This document shows, piece after piece, positions 51,824 to 60,272 of a stretch of DNA of 64,000 bases. This DNA comes from Streptomyces sp. ICBB 8177 (GTDB lineage Bacteria; Actinomycetota; Actinomycetes; Streptomycetales; Streptomycetaceae), in NCBI RefSeq assembly GCF_003144095.1, contig NZ_NSKH01000003.1, positions 196,086 through 260,085 on the forward strand, in the 5' to 3' direction. Under the pieces are notes generated by a model. The model was not told where the DNA came from. It worked only from the letters and a program-made list of their open reading frames with translations, and ran no database searches. A program made the position numbers and the translations under genes. Each line of letters opens with the position of its first letter. Position 1 is the first letter of the stretch.

Positions 51824-52609
51824 GTGTTCGCTTTCACGCCACTTGTCACTGTCCTGTCCTATCTCGCGGGCGGCTTGAGCCCGTTGCTGGGCACCTCGGT
51901 CACGGCCGCCGCGATCGTCCTGTTCACCGTCTGCGTCCGCCTGGCGCTGCATCCGCTGGCCCGGGCGGCCGCCCGAGGGGAGTGCGTGCGCGCCCGGCTG
52001 GCGCCGGACGTCGCGCGGTTGAACGCGCGGCACCGCGGCGACCCGGAGCGGATGCGTGGCGCGCTGACCGAGTTGTACGCACGAGAGGGGGTGTCGCCCA
52101 TCGCCGGGTGCCTGCCGATGCTGGTGCAGTTGCCGTTCTTCTTCGTGATGAACCGGCTCTTCTGGACCGGGGGCGGCGGGTTGCTCGACCACGCCATGCT
52201 GCTGGGCGCACCGCTGGAGGGCCGCTGGACGGGTGCGCTGCGAGACGGCGGGCCGTTCGGGGCGCACGGGCTGGTGTTCCTCGCGCTGTTCGCCGTGGTC
52301 GCGGTGGTCGCCACGTGGACGTACCGCAGGACGCGCGCGGCGACGGCAGCGGCGGGCAGGTCCGGCGCCGCCGGTGAGGTCGGAGCGATCGGCGGGGTGG
52401 GCGCGACGGGGGCCGTCGCCCCGGTGGGCGGGGGTGCCGTGGCGCGGATGACGCCGTGGCTGTCGTTCGCGAGCCTGCTGACGGTGGCCGTCGTCCCGCT
52501 GGGGGCCGGGCTCTACACCGTGACCACCGTGACCTGGACCGCGGTGGAGCGGGCCTGGCTCACGCGCCGGCGGGCGGTGGCACCGGGTGCCGTGGCGTCC
52601 ACTGGGTGA
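51824..52609 (+). CDS. YidC/Oxa1-family membrane protein insertase (second copy)
   Basis: A 261-residue membrane protein of the YidC/Oxa1 family. The core shows LGTSVTAAAIVLFTVCVRLALHPL (with the hydrophilic-groove arginine in CVRLALHP), the cytoplasmic helical hairpin LNARHRGDPERMRGALTELY, and REGVSPIAGCLPMLVQLPFFFVM. A Gly/Ala-rich insert precedes the last helices. Because the housekeeping yidC of Streptomyces sits near the replication origin beside rnpA and jag, absent here, this is a paralogue. The GTG at 51824 follows GGAGGG. The small DUF6412-like membrane protein upstream may be a partner (inference). Confidence 0.85.
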   Translation: MFAFTPLVTVLSYLAGGLSPLLGTSVTAAAIVLFTVCVRLALHPLARAAARGECVRARLAPDVARLNARHRGDPERMRGALTELYAREGVSPIAGCLPMLVQLPFFFVMNRLFWTGGGGLLDHAMLLGAPLEGRWTGALRDGGPFGAHGLVFLALFAVVAVVATWTYRRTRAATAAAGRSGAAGEVGAIGGVGATGAVAPVGGGAVARMTPWLSFASLLTVAVVPLGAGLYTVTTVTWTAVERAWLTRRRAVAPGAVASTG

Positions 52610-52709
52610 GCGGCGGTTGCGGACCGGGCGGCCGGGCTTGGAGGATCGAACAAGTCGCCCGATGACCGTCCTCGTCGGCGGAGAACCAACCACGATCACG
52701 GGAGGGTGC

Positions 52710-53567
52710 ATGAAGCTGCTGCGTGTCGGACCGGCCGGAGCCGAACGCCCGGCGCTGCTCGACGGCGACGGCGTCGTACGGGGCCTGTCGGGGCTCGTGC
52801 CCGACGTCGACGGGACCCTGCTGGCCGACCAGGCCGCGCTGGAGCGTATACGGCAGGCCGCGCGGGACGGCGGGCTGCCCGTGGTCGACCCGGCGGGCCT
52901 GCGCGTCGGGCCGCCGCTGACCGGCATCGGCAAGATCGTCGGCATCGGGCTCAACTACCACGACCACGCGGCTGAGACCGGCGCGCAGGCCCCGGCCGAG
53001 CCGATCGTCTTCATGAAGGCGACGGACACGGTGGTGGGGCCCGAGGACACCGTCCTCGTCCCGCGCGGGAGCGTGAAGACCGACTGGGAGGTGGAGCTGG
53101 CGGTGGTCATCGGCCGCACGGCCCGCTCCCTCGCCTCGGACGAGGAGGCGCTGGCGGCGGTGGCGGGGTACGCGGTCGCCAACGACGTGTCCGAGCGCGC
53201 CTTCCAGATCGAGCGCGGCGGCCAGTGGGACAAGGGCAAGAGCTGCGAGACGTTCTGCCCTCTGGGCCCTTGGCTGGTGACCGCCGACGAGGTGGCCGAC
53301 CCGCAGGCGCTGGCGCTGCGGCTGTGGGTGAACGGGACGCTGCGGCAGGACGGTTCGACCGCCGACCAGATCTTCCCGGTGGCCCATGTCGTGCGTTACG
53401 TCAGCCAGTTCATGGTGCTGCGCCCCGGCGACGTGATCCTCACCGGCACCCCGGCGGGCGTCGCGATGGGGCAGCCGGAACCCAAACCGTACCTGCGGGC
53501 CGGGGACGTGGTGGAGCTGGAGATCGAGGGCCTGGGCCGGCAGCGCCAGGTGCTCGCCGACGCCTGA
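52710..53567 (+). CDS. Fumarylacetoacetate hydrolase family protein
   Basis: A 285-residue enzyme of the FAH superfamily (hydrolases, isomerases and decarboxylases of beta-keto acids). The metal ligands are E127, E129 and D159 in TDWEVELAVVIG and VANDVSERA; IVGIGLNYHDHA and ILTGTPAGVAMG are conserved. The N-terminal domain (1-70) is the short form typical of 2-hydroxyhepta-2,4-diene-1,7-dioate isomerase/ureidoglycolate-lyase-like members, not the true eukaryote-like fumarylacetoacetase. The ATG follows GGGAGGG. It is monocistronic; the substrate is unknown, although tyrosine breakdown (hppD at 17 kb) gives a possible link. Confidence 0.88.
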   Translation: MKLLRVGPAGAERPALLDGDGVVRGLSGLVPDVDGTLLADQAALERIRQAARDGGLPVVDPAGLRVGPPLTGIGKIVGIGLNYHDHAAETGAQAPAEPIVFMKATDTVVGPEDTVLVPRGSVKTDWEVELAVVIGRTARSLASDEEALAAVAGYAVANDVSERAFQIERGGQWDKGKSCETFCPLGPWLVTADEVADPQALALRLWVNGTLRQDGSTADQIFPVAHVVRYVSQFMVLRPGDVILTGTPAGVAMGQPEPKPYLRAGDVVELEIEGLGRQRQVLADA

Positions 53568-53609
53568 TCGTGAGCCGGCGGCCTCGTGCGGCGAGGTCGC
53601 CGGACGCGG

Positions 53610-53650
53610 GACGGCCCCGCCGCACGTTGTTCGCGCGGGGCGGGGCCGTC
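53610..53650 (+). terminator. Terminator after the FAH-family gene
   Basis: GACGGCCCCGC (53610-53620) pairs with GCGGGGCCGTC (53640-53650) over 11 bp, with a 19-nt loop that can pair further. It lies between convergent genes. Confidence 0.65.
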
Positions 53651-53670
53651 ATCGAGGGAGCAAGGTGGAG

Positions 53671-53850
53671 TCACGCTGCCGTGACGTAGTCCGCCTCTCG
53701 CCACGCGGCAAGCCATGCGCGCTGCCAGCGGGCCAGTTCAAGGCGCTGTTCCGGGGTCAGTCGACCACGCGTCGTCAGCGCACGGATGGCGGCCTGCGCC
53801 TGCGCTTGGCGCATGGCAGGCGTCGCCTGGGGCTGATTGATGGGGGCCAT
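53671..53850 (-). CDS. Small hypothetical protein, 59 residues
   Basis: A short helical protein, MAPINQP then a Gln/Ala-rich helix, RGRLTPEQRLELARWQRAWL and AAWREADYV. I recall similar short proteins in Streptomyces, without a known function. The ATG at 53850 was chosen because TATGCT on the minus strand (53863-53858) ends 7 nt before it, the leaderless spacing seen throughout the window; an ATG twelve bases upstream overlaps that hexamer. Codon use fits a real gene. The 268 bp between its start and the Gfo-type gene contain no other feature I recognise. Confidence 0.6.
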   Translation of the reverse strand: MAPINQPQATPAMRQAQAQAAIRALTTRGRLTPEQRLELARWQRAWLAAWREADYVTAA

Positions 53851-54118
53851 GTGAAGAAGCATAGGAGAAGGCACTGACAACCGCGCGGGAGAAAGTTCGC
53901 GGCCGCCCGCGCCATTTCCCCTGCTGACCTGGGCAATCATGTGCATTGCCGGGATTGCCCGAGTGTCGTACGCCATAGTTTGCGTCCGGGATGTGGGCGG
54001 GTTTGGCCTGAACTTGTGCGCTGTGCCACACCTGTTCCGGTGCCGTGTCGCGTTCGGCGCGCGCCTGCGGGCCCCGGGGTGACGGGCGTGCGGTGTGACG
54101 CATGACACCGCGTCAAGG

Positions 54119-55204
54119 TCACTGCTCCAGTGTGACGGTTCGGCGCTCCGCGGCCGAGCGGCGGGCCGCCTCCAGGACGCGCATGGTCGCCGCCGCCTGA
54201 CGTGCGGTGACCGGTGGCGGGGTCCCGTCGCGCAGCGCCGCCGCGACGGCCGCGTAGTACGCGGGGTAGTCGCCGGGCAGCGTCCGTACGGTGCGCGTCT
54301 CGTCGCCCGCGCCCAGCGTGCCCCACGCCGCCTCCGGCTCCTCGCCCCACGGCGTGCCGTCGCCGGGCCGGGCGCCGGAGCGCAACGCGGCTTCCTGCGG
54401 GTCGAGTCCGTACTTCACGTAGCCCGCCTTCGCGCCCAGCACGCGCAGTCGTGGGCCCGGCAGCGGGGTGGTCGCGCTCATCCACAGGTGGGAGCGGACG
54501 CCGCTGACGTGCTCGACGGCGACGAACGCGTCGTCGTCCGCCTCGGCGCCCGGGCGGCGTACGTCGGTCTCGGCGTAGACGGCGCGAGCCGGGCCGAACA
54601 GGGTGAGCGCCTGGTCGGCCAGGTGGCTGCCGAGGTCGTACAGCAGCCCGCCGAACTCCGCCGGGTCGCCCGACTCCCGCCAGCCGCCCTTGGGCTTCGG
54701 CCGCCAGCGTTCGAAACGCGACTCGAAGCGGCGCACCTCGCCCAGTTCGCCCGCGTCCAGCAGGGAACGCAACGTCAGGAAGTCGTTGTCCCAGCGTCGG
54801 TTGTGGAAGACCGACAGCAACAGGCCGCGGCGTTCGGCCAGTTCGGCGAGCGCGTCGGCGTCGGCGGCCGTTCCGGCGACCGGCTTGTCGACCACCACCG
54901 CGAGCCCGGCCTCCAACGCGGCCGTGGCGAGGGGTGCGTGGGTGCGGTTGGGTGAGGCGATGACCAGGAGGTCGAGGTCGCGGGCGCGTTCCCACAGCGC
55001 GTCGGCGTCGGGGACGGCGCGGGCGCCGGGGTGTTCGGCCTCGGCACGCGCCTGCCGTTCGGGGTCGCCGGTGACGACCGCGCTGAGCGTCAGGCCCTCG
55101 GTGGCGGCGATGAGCGGGGCGTGGAAGGCCGAACCGGCCAGGCCGTAGCCGATGAGGCCGACCCTGAGGGGGCGGGCGGGGGTGCTGTCGGGACGGGCGT
55201 TCAT
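54119..55204 (-). CDS. Gfo/Idh/MocA-family oxidoreductase
   Basis: A 361-residue NAD(P)-dependent oxidoreductase, usually acting on sugars, inositols or their derivatives. The Rossmann motif is VGLIGYGLAGSAFHAP near residues 15-30, the catalytic-lysine motif is VVVDKPVAG near 107-115, and FHNRRWDNDFLTLR starts the C-terminal substrate domain. The ATG at 55204 fits; a longer start at 55240 is unlikely. It is divergent from a ROK regulator across 56 bp containing an inverted repeat, so a sugar-responsive pair is likely. The substrate is not deducible. Confidence 0.88.
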   Translation of the reverse strand: MNARPDSTPARPLRVGLIGYGLAGSAFHAPLIAATEGLTLSAVVTGDPERQARAEAEHPGARAVPDADALWERARDLDLLVIASPNRTHAPLATAALEAGLAVVVDKPVAGTAADADALAELAERRGLLLSVFHNRRWDNDFLTLRSLLDAGELGEVRRFESRFERWRPKPKGGWRESGDPAEFGGLLYDLGSHLADQALTLFGPARAVYAETDVRRPGAEADDDAFVAVEHVSGVRSHLWMSATTPLPGPRLRVLGAKAGYVKYGLDPQEAALRSGARPGDGTPWGEEPEAAWGTLGAGDETRTVRTLPGDYPAYYAAVAAALRDGTPPPVTARQAAATMRVLEAARRSAAERRTVTLEQ

Positions 55205-55226
55205 GCCGCCCACTAAAACAACGCTG

Positions 55227-55240
55227 TTGCGAAAGTGCAA
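55227..55240. promoter_or_regulatory. Inverted repeat between the Gfo-type and ROK genes
   Basis: TTGC and GCAA flank GAAAGT. This lies in the 56-bp divergent promoter region, where any bound regulator would affect both genes. It is a candidate ROK operator. Confidence 0.45.
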
Positions 55241-55260
55241 GCATCCGCCAGAATGGCCTG

Positions 55261-56370
55261 GTGAACAGCGGAAACCCCGGCGCCAACCTGCCCGCCCTGC
55301 GCGACCACAACGCGGCGCTCGTCCTGGATCTGCTGCGCACCGCGACCGTCGCGGGCGCAGGCCGCCGGGAAGGCGAGGGAGTCAGCCGCCAGGAGCTGGC
55401 CGCCCGCACCGGGCTGACCCCGCAGGCGGTGAGCAAGATCGTCGCCAGACTGACCGGGCAGGGCCTGGTGGCGGAGGCGGGCCGGAGCGCGTCCACCGGG
55501 GGCAAGCCCCGCACGCTGCTGCGGCTGGTCCGGCAGGCCCGGTACGCGGTCGGGCTGCACCTGGACCGGGACGAGCTGACCGTGGTGCTGGCGGACCTCG
55601 CGGGGGAGGCGGTGGCGGAACGCGTCACGCCGTTCGACCTGGGCGCCGGGCCCGGTGCGGTGCTGGAGGCGGTGGCGGCGCGGGTGCGCGAGGTGACCTG
55701 CGACGTGCCGGGCGCGGAACGGGCGCTGCTCGGCGCGGGCGTGGCCGCCCCCGGCCCGCTCGACCACGCCGCCGGGGTGCTCGGCCGCGTCACCGGCTTC
55801 CCCGGGTGGGACGGGTTCGCGCTGGCCGACGCGCTGGCCGGGCGGCTCGGGCTGCCGGTCGCGGTGGACAAGGACACCAACGCGGCGGCGCTGCGGGTGC
55901 CCGCCGCCGGGGCCGGGCCCCAGTCCTTCGCGTACCTCCACGTGGGCAGCGGCCTCGGCGCCGGACTGGTGCTGGACGGCGCGCTCTACCGGGGGCCGCG
56001 CACCGGTGCGGGGGAGTTCGGCCACCAGACGCTGGAACTCGACGGGCCGCGCTGCGCCTGCGGGCGGCGGGGCTGCCTGGAGGCGCTGTGCCTGGCCGCG
56101 CTGGCGGACGGCGACACCGCGCGGGCGGCGCGGCTGCTGGCGGTCGGCGCGGCCAACCTGGTGGCGCTCCTCGACATCGACCGGGTGGTGCTGGGCGGCC
56201 GGGCGGTGACGCCCGCGTTCCGCGACGAGGTGGCGGCGGCGCTGGCGCGCGAAACCGCACCGGGTGCGGTGCGGGTGGCTCGGGAGTGCGCCGGGGCGCG
56301 CACGATCGCGGAGGGGGCGGCCTGGCTCGTGTTGGCGCCGGTGTTCGGGCGGCGGCGCTTCGGCTTCTAG
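55261..56370 (+). CDS. ROK-family transcriptional regulator
   Basis: A 369-residue regulator. The N-terminal winged helix (about 15-80) contains SRQELAARTGLTPQAVSKIVARL. The ROK domain (about 95-360) has the ATP/sugar-kinase-like parts VDKDTNAAALR and GSGLGAGLVLDGALYRG and the zinc motif H-x-CxCGxxGCxE in GHQTLELDGPRCACGRRGCLEAL. It is therefore a NagC/XylR-like sugar sensor. CAGAAT (55249-55254) ends 6 nt before the GTG, suggesting a leaderless mRNA. It probably controls itself and the divergent oxidoreductase. Confidence 0.9.
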   Translation: MNSGNPGANLPALRDHNAALVLDLLRTATVAGAGRREGEGVSRQELAARTGLTPQAVSKIVARLTGQGLVAEAGRSASTGGKPRTLLRLVRQARYAVGLHLDRDELTVVLADLAGEAVAERVTPFDLGAGPGAVLEAVAARVREVTCDVPGAERALLGAGVAAPGPLDHAAGVLGRVTGFPGWDGFALADALAGRLGLPVAVDKDTNAAALRVPAAGAGPQSFAYLHVGSGLGAGLVLDGALYRGPRTGAGEFGHQTLELDGPRCACGRRGCLEALCLAALADGDTARAARLLAVGAANLVALLDIDRVVLGGRAVTPAFRDEVAAALARETAPGAVRVARECAGARTIAEGAAWLVLAPVFGRRRFGF

Positions 56371-56400
56371 GGGCGCGGTGCGCCGGCGTTCGTCGGCGTG

Positions 56401-56437
56401 GGGCGCGGGCGTTCGGACGTCGGGCGCGGGCGTTCGG
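56401..56437. repeat. 16-bp direct repeat upstream of the surface-protein gene
   Basis: GGGCGCGGGCGTTCGG occurs at 56401-56416 and again at 56422-56437. The 266-bp gap between the ROK gene and the next gene has no other feature that I recognise, apart from an AT-richer patch near 56518-56538 that may hold a promoter. Confidence 0.7.
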
Positions 56438-56636
56438 CGGCGCGGGTGGCTGAGGTTCGGCCGTTGGGATGGGGCCGAGGTGCGAGAGCGGGGTGGCTGC
56501 GCGAAGGAGCGGTCGGCTTATGTGATCGTCCGATATGTCCGCGCGGGTGGGTCCCCCTCCGTGCGACGAGCCCGCCGCCGTAGGAGGTCCGCCCGCCTTC
56601 CGTCCGCCGCCGTCGTCGTAGAGCCGAAGGTGTCCC

Positions 56637-57395
56637 ATGCGTCCCAAGCGTTCGCGCCGCGTCCTCGCCCTCGGGGCCGTCGCCGCCCTGCCGTTCCTCA
56701 CCGCCGTCGGACCCGCCGCCGTCGCCGTCGCCGCCGCGCCCCGGCCCGGGCACGCGGCGGCGCCTCCCGCGGACGGGGCACCGCTGTGCGGAGACTCCGC
56801 CGCCACCGGCTTCCCGATCGCCTCGCGGCTGTACGGCGGGCCCGACGCGTACACGGCGGGCGACGACGCGTCCACGTTCTCGCTGGAACTGCGCAACACC
56901 ACGGACGCGGCCTGCCGGGACGTGCACCCGCTGGTCCTCCTGGTGGACCAGTACCGCACGCTGACGCCGGACGGGTTCCGGCTGGAGTACGCGCGGGCGG
57001 GGACGTGGAGCGCGGTGCCGTTCGAGACCACCGACCACGCGGAGAACATCGGCATCCCCGGTGGCGAGAACGGCCCCGGCTACACGCTGCCCGCCGGGGC
57101 CTCGGTCACCGTGCCGCTGCGGCTGCGCTTCCTCGGCGACGCGCCCGCCGACCGGGTCGTGGTCTCCGCGACCGCCATGCAGCGCAGGGGGGCGGACGGC
57201 GCCTGGGTCGGCGAGTCCAACCACTACACCCTCGACGTGCTGCGGCCCGCGCCCGAGCTGGCGGCCACCGGCGGCCGGGACCGGCGTCCCCCGGCAACGG
57301 CGCTGTGGGCGGCGGGCGGGCTGGCCGCCGCGCTGGTCGTGATCGGCGCGGGCCTGATGGTGGCGTCCCGCAGGAACCCGCTGCGGCGCTGGTAG
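56637..57395 (+). CDS. Exported protein with LAXTG-type sortase signal
   Basis: A 252-residue protein. It has a signal peptide (about 1-33, ending AVAAAP). The central domain (50-200) is a beta-rich, immunoglobulin-like region with two cysteines (C51, C93). The C-terminus has LAATG at 208-212, a hydrophobic segment (about 222-243) and the basic tail RRNPLRRW. Streptomyces class E sortases recognise LAXTG, so it is predicted to be covalently linked to the wall. No sortase gene is nearby. The ATG at 56637 follows GAGCCGAAGGTG; the ribosome site is weak. Function is unknown. Confidence 0.82.
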   Translation: MRPKRSRRVLALGAVAALPFLTAVGPAAVAVAAAPRPGHAAAPPADGAPLCGDSAATGFPIASRLYGGPDAYTAGDDASTFSLELRNTTDAACRDVHPLVLLVDQYRTLTPDGFRLEYARAGTWSAVPFETTDHAENIGIPGGENGPGYTLPAGASVTVPLRLRFLGDAPADRVVVSATAMQRRGADGAWVGESNHYTLDVLRPAPELAATGGRDRRPPATALWAAGGLAAALVVIGAGLMVASRRNPLRRW

Positions 57396-57409
57396 CCCAC
57401 CGGCGCCTA

Positions 57410-57498
57410 GGCCGTCCGCGCACCGGCCCGCCTGCCCGGTCGGGGAACCGCAGCCGCCTGGCCTGCGCCCGGGCCGTCCGCGCCCCGGCCCGCCCGCC
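57410..57498. repeat. Imperfect direct repeat, about 27 bp
   Basis: A segment beginning GGCCGTCCGCGC at 57410 recurs with one or two changes at 57472, 62 bp later. The gap 57396-57613 shows several related GTCCG-rich blocks and no gene. Confidence 0.6.
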
Positions 57499-57613
57499 GC
57501 GTCCGCGTCCGGCCGGTCCACGCCTGGCTTCTTAGGCGCGCTTCGTCCGCGCCTGATCCGTCCGGGCCGGGCGTGGTCGTGGGCGCGGGCCGGGCTCTGC
57601 GAGGATCGCTTCC

Positions 57614-58387
57614 GTGGACCAGCGTCGTGAACCCCGTGACAGCGCCCCCGGCACCCCGGTCAGAGCAGGTGTCCCCGAGCACGGGCGGGTGCCCAAGTAC
57701 TACGCCGTGAAGGGCCGGTTGGAGGCCCTCCTCGACGAACTGGGCGAAGGCGGCGCGCTGCCCACCGAACGGGACCTCGCCGCGCGCTTCGGGGTGGCCC
57801 GCGAGACGCTGCGCCAGGCGCTGCGGGACCTGCTGATCGAGGGCCGGGTACGCCGCAGAGGGCGCAGCACGGTCGTCGCCGGGCCCAAGCTGGAGCAGCC
57901 GCTGTCCCTGGTCTCGTACACCGAGGGCGTGCGGCGCCAGGGCCGCACGCCGGGGCGCAGCCTGATCGGCCTGGACCGGATCGCGGCGGGAGAGGAACTC
58001 GGCGAGCAGTTGGGCATCGGCCCGAACGGGCTGGTCTGGCACCTGGAGCGCGTGCTGCTCGCCGACGACGAACGGGTCGGCCTTGAGAGCACGTACGTCC
58101 CGGTCGACCGTTTCCCGCACCTGGAGCGGGACTTCGACCCCGACTCGTCGTTCTACGCGTTCCTGCGCGAGGTGGCCCGGGTCCGCTTCGCCGCCGCCGA
58201 AGAACGCATCGAGACGGTCCTGGCCACCCCGCGCGAGGCACTCCTGGTCGGCACCCCGCCCGCGCTGCCGATGCTGCTGCTGCACCGCCTCTCCCGCGAC
58301 GAGACCGGCACCCCGATCGAACGCGTCCGCTCCCTCTACCGGGGCGACCGCTTCAGCTTCACCACCCAGCTGTCCCCGCAGGGCTGA
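57614..58387 (+). CDS. GntR-family regulator, HutC/UTRA type
   Basis: A 257-residue regulator with an N-terminal winged helix (about 25-90, LPTERDLAARFGVARETLRQALRDL) and a C-terminal UTRA ligand domain (about 95-250, starting SLVSYTEGVRRQGRTPG). This is the HutC/PhnF/DasR architecture. No amino-sugar gene is adjacent, whereas a phosphonate-type oxidoreductase and hydrolase lie 0.7-1.9 kb downstream on the same strand, so a PhnF-like role in phosphonate use is a reasonable guess. GAGGAT (57601-57606) ends exactly 7 nt before the GTG, a leaderless arrangement. Confidence 0.86.
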   Translation: MDQRREPRDSAPGTPVRAGVPEHGRVPKYYAVKGRLEALLDELGEGGALPTERDLAARFGVARETLRQALRDLLIEGRVRRRGRSTVVAGPKLEQPLSLVSYTEGVRRQGRTPGRSLIGLDRIAAGEELGEQLGIGPNGLVWHLERVLLADDERVGLESTYVPVDRFPHLERDFDPDSSFYAFLREVARVRFAAAEERIETVLATPREALLVGTPPALPMLLLHRLSRDETGTPIERVRSLYRGDRFSFTTQLSPQG

Positions 58388-58467
58388 CGCCGAGGGCTCC
58401 GACCCCGAGTCGGGAACACGCCTGACCGCCAAGGGAGTTGGGTGAGGGTGCGCGGGGGGCCCGTGCC

Positions 58468-58926
58468 ATGGCGAAGGAAGGCGGATTCGTGCGGGAGATG
58501 AGCGACCGGGAGTGGAAGGACTTCGTGGGGGAGGGGACGCGGACGGGGAAGCTCGCGGTGACCCGGGCCTCGGGGGAGCCGCACGTGACGCCCGTGTGGT
58601 TCCTGCTCGACGAGACGGCGGACGGGCCCGAGGTCGTCTTCACGGTGTGGGGCGACTCGCTCAAGGCGCGTGCGCTGCGCCGTACTTCACGCTTCAGCCT
58701 GTGCGTGGACGACCAGGCGCCGCCCTACTCCAACGTGCAACTCAACGGCACCGTACGGCTCGACGACTCCCCGGAGGAACTGCTGGCGTGGGCGACCCGG
58801 CTCGGCCGCCGCTACATGGGGGAGGCCGAGGCGCAGGCGCACGGGCGCCGCAACGCCGTACCCGGTGAGTTCCTGGTCCGCGCCCGCGTCGAGCGGGTGA
58901 TCGCCCGCGCCGGCATCGCGGAGTAG
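58468..58926 (+). CDS. Pyridoxamine 5'-phosphate oxidase-fold protein (F420/flavin-binding type)
   Basis: A 152-residue split-barrel protein of the PPOX class; actinobacterial relatives bind F420 or flavins and reduce diverse substrates. GKLAVTRASGEPHVTPVWFLLD forms the first strands and VNQ-type block NVQLNGTVRLDD the middle; HGRRNAVPGEFLVRARVERV ends the barrel. Starts at 58468 (MAKEGGF) and 58498 (MSDREW) are both possible; GGGGGGCCCGTGCC before 58468 gives no clear site, while the first agrees better with relatives. It sits between the GntR gene and the FAD oxidoreductase, but its link to them is uncertain. Confidence 0.8.
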   Translation: MAKEGGFVREMSDREWKDFVGEGTRTGKLAVTRASGEPHVTPVWFLLDETADGPEVVFTVWGDSLKARALRRTSRFSLCVDDQAPPYSNVQLNGTVRLDDSPEELLAWATRLGRRYMGEAEAQAHGRRNAVPGEFLVRARVERVIARAGIAE

Positions 58927-59038
58927 CGGCCGCCCGCCCAGCGGCGTCGGACGGCCGCGCGGGCCCCGTCGCGCGGGCCAGGTCGGGGGTCACGCGGGCC
59001 GTACGGAAAGCCCCCTCCCCGGCGGTCCGCGCGGCGGG

Positions 59039-59051
59039 TATCATAGCCGCC
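59039..59051 (+). promoter_or_regulatory. -10 element of a leaderless promoter (FAD oxidoreductase gene)
   Basis: TATCAT (59039-59044) lies exactly 7 nt before the ATG at 59052, with no ribosome site between. Confidence 0.6.
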
Positions 59052-60263
59052 ATGTCACGAGAAAATAACGGGTCTAGTCCAAACGGAGACGCGGGTGACC
59101 GCCCGCCCACCCCGGCCGCAACGACCGCCCCGCGCGGCGGCCGCGCCAAGGTCGTGATCGTCGGCGCCGGAGCGCTCGGCACCCTGCACGCCTGGCACGC
59201 CGTCGCCCGCGGGCACGAGGTCGTCCACATCGAGCGCGAGGCCGACGCGCGCGGCGCGTCCGTGCGCAACTTCGGTCTGGTCTGGGTCGGCGGCCGGGCC
59301 GGCGGCGCCGAGCTGGAGACCGCGCTGCGCGCCCGCGCGCTGTGGCAGGAGATCGGCGAGCGGGTGCCGGGCACCGGGTTCCGGGCCAACGGATCGCTCA
59401 CCCCGGTCACCACAGAGGCCGAGCGCGCCGTGGCACACGAGACGCTGGCCCGGCCCGACGCCGCCGCACGCGGCCTGAAGTGGCTGGAGCCCGGCGAGGT
59501 GCGGCAGCTCAACCCGGCGCTGCGCGGCGCCATGCTGGGGGCGCTGTGGTGCGAACGGGACGCGGCGGTCGAGCCCCGGCTCACCCAGCGCGCCCTGCGC
59601 GACCACCTCACCGCGTCCGGCCGCTACACCTTCCTGGGCGGTCGCGAGGTGCGCCGCGTCGGCCCCGGCCGGGTCACCGACGACCGCGGCGAGACGCACG
59701 AGGGCGACGCGGTCGTGCTGTGCACCGGCGCCTGGCTGTCCGGCCTGGTGCGCGAGCTGGCGCCCGAACTGCCGGTGCGCCGCGTGCGGTTGCAGATGGC
59801 GCAGACCGAACCGCTGGGCGAGCCGCTGACCACCACGGTCGCCGACGCCGACAGCTTCCGCTACTACCCCGCCTACGCGGGCGACGCGCTGGAGGCGCTG
59901 CGGGCCGGGCAGCCGCAGATCCCGGTCGCCGAGGCGCACCGCATGCAACTGCTGATGGTCCAGCGGCTCGACGGGAGCCTGACCATCGGCGACACCCACG
60001 AGTACGACGAGCCGTTCGGCTTCGACACGGTCGAGGAGCCGTACGAGCACCTCTCGTCGGTGGTCGAAGGGCTGCTCGGACGGCCGCTGCCGCGCATCCG
60101 CCGCCGCTGGGCCGGGGTGTACGCGCAGTGCGTGGACGGCACCCGGGTGGTGCACCGCCAGCAGGTGGCCGACGGGGTGTGGCTGGTGACCGGGCCCGGC
60201 GGGCGCGGCATGACCTGCTCGCCCGCGATAGCCGAGGACACCGCCGACCAACTCGGCTGGTAG
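59052..60263 (+). CDS. FAD-dependent oxidoreductase of the HpnW type (TIGR03364-like)
   Basis: A 403-residue flavoenzyme of the glycine-oxidase/DAO fold. The FAD-binding GAGALG is at residues 38-43 in KVVIVGAGALGTLHAWHAV, and RNFGLVWVGGR and RRRWAGVYAQC are further family blocks. It is followed after 9 bp by a phosphonatase-like hydrolase; this pairing defines the HpnW family, thought to act on aminoalkylphosphonates. Recent work on related proteins shows oxidation of N-methylated aminoethylphosphonate to phosphonoacetaldehyde; whether this holds here is inference. The 35-residue N-terminus is Pro/Thr rich and unusual. Confidence 0.83.
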   Translation: MSRENNGSSPNGDAGDRPPTPAATTAPRGGRAKVVIVGAGALGTLHAWHAVARGHEVVHIEREADARGASVRNFGLVWVGGRAGGAELETALRARALWQEIGERVPGTGFRANGSLTPVTTEAERAVAHETLARPDAAARGLKWLEPGEVRQLNPALRGAMLGALWCERDAAVEPRLTQRALRDHLTASGRYTFLGGREVRRVGPGRVTDDRGETHEGDAVVLCTGAWLSGLVRELAPELPVRRVRLQMAQTEPLGEPLTTTVADADSFRYYPAYAGDALEALRAGQPQIPVAEAHRMQLLMVQRLDGSLTIGDTHEYDEPFGFDTVEEPYEHLSSVVEGLLGRPLPRIRRRWAGVYAQCVDGTRVVHRQQVADGVWLVTGPGGRGMTCSPAIAEDTADQLGW

Positions 60264-60272
60264 GAAAGGAAA

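Noticed and set aside
57614-58387. DasR itself
   Set aside because: The architecture is the same (GntR with UTRA), but the context is a phosphonate-type group and no dre site or amino-sugar gene is adjacent.
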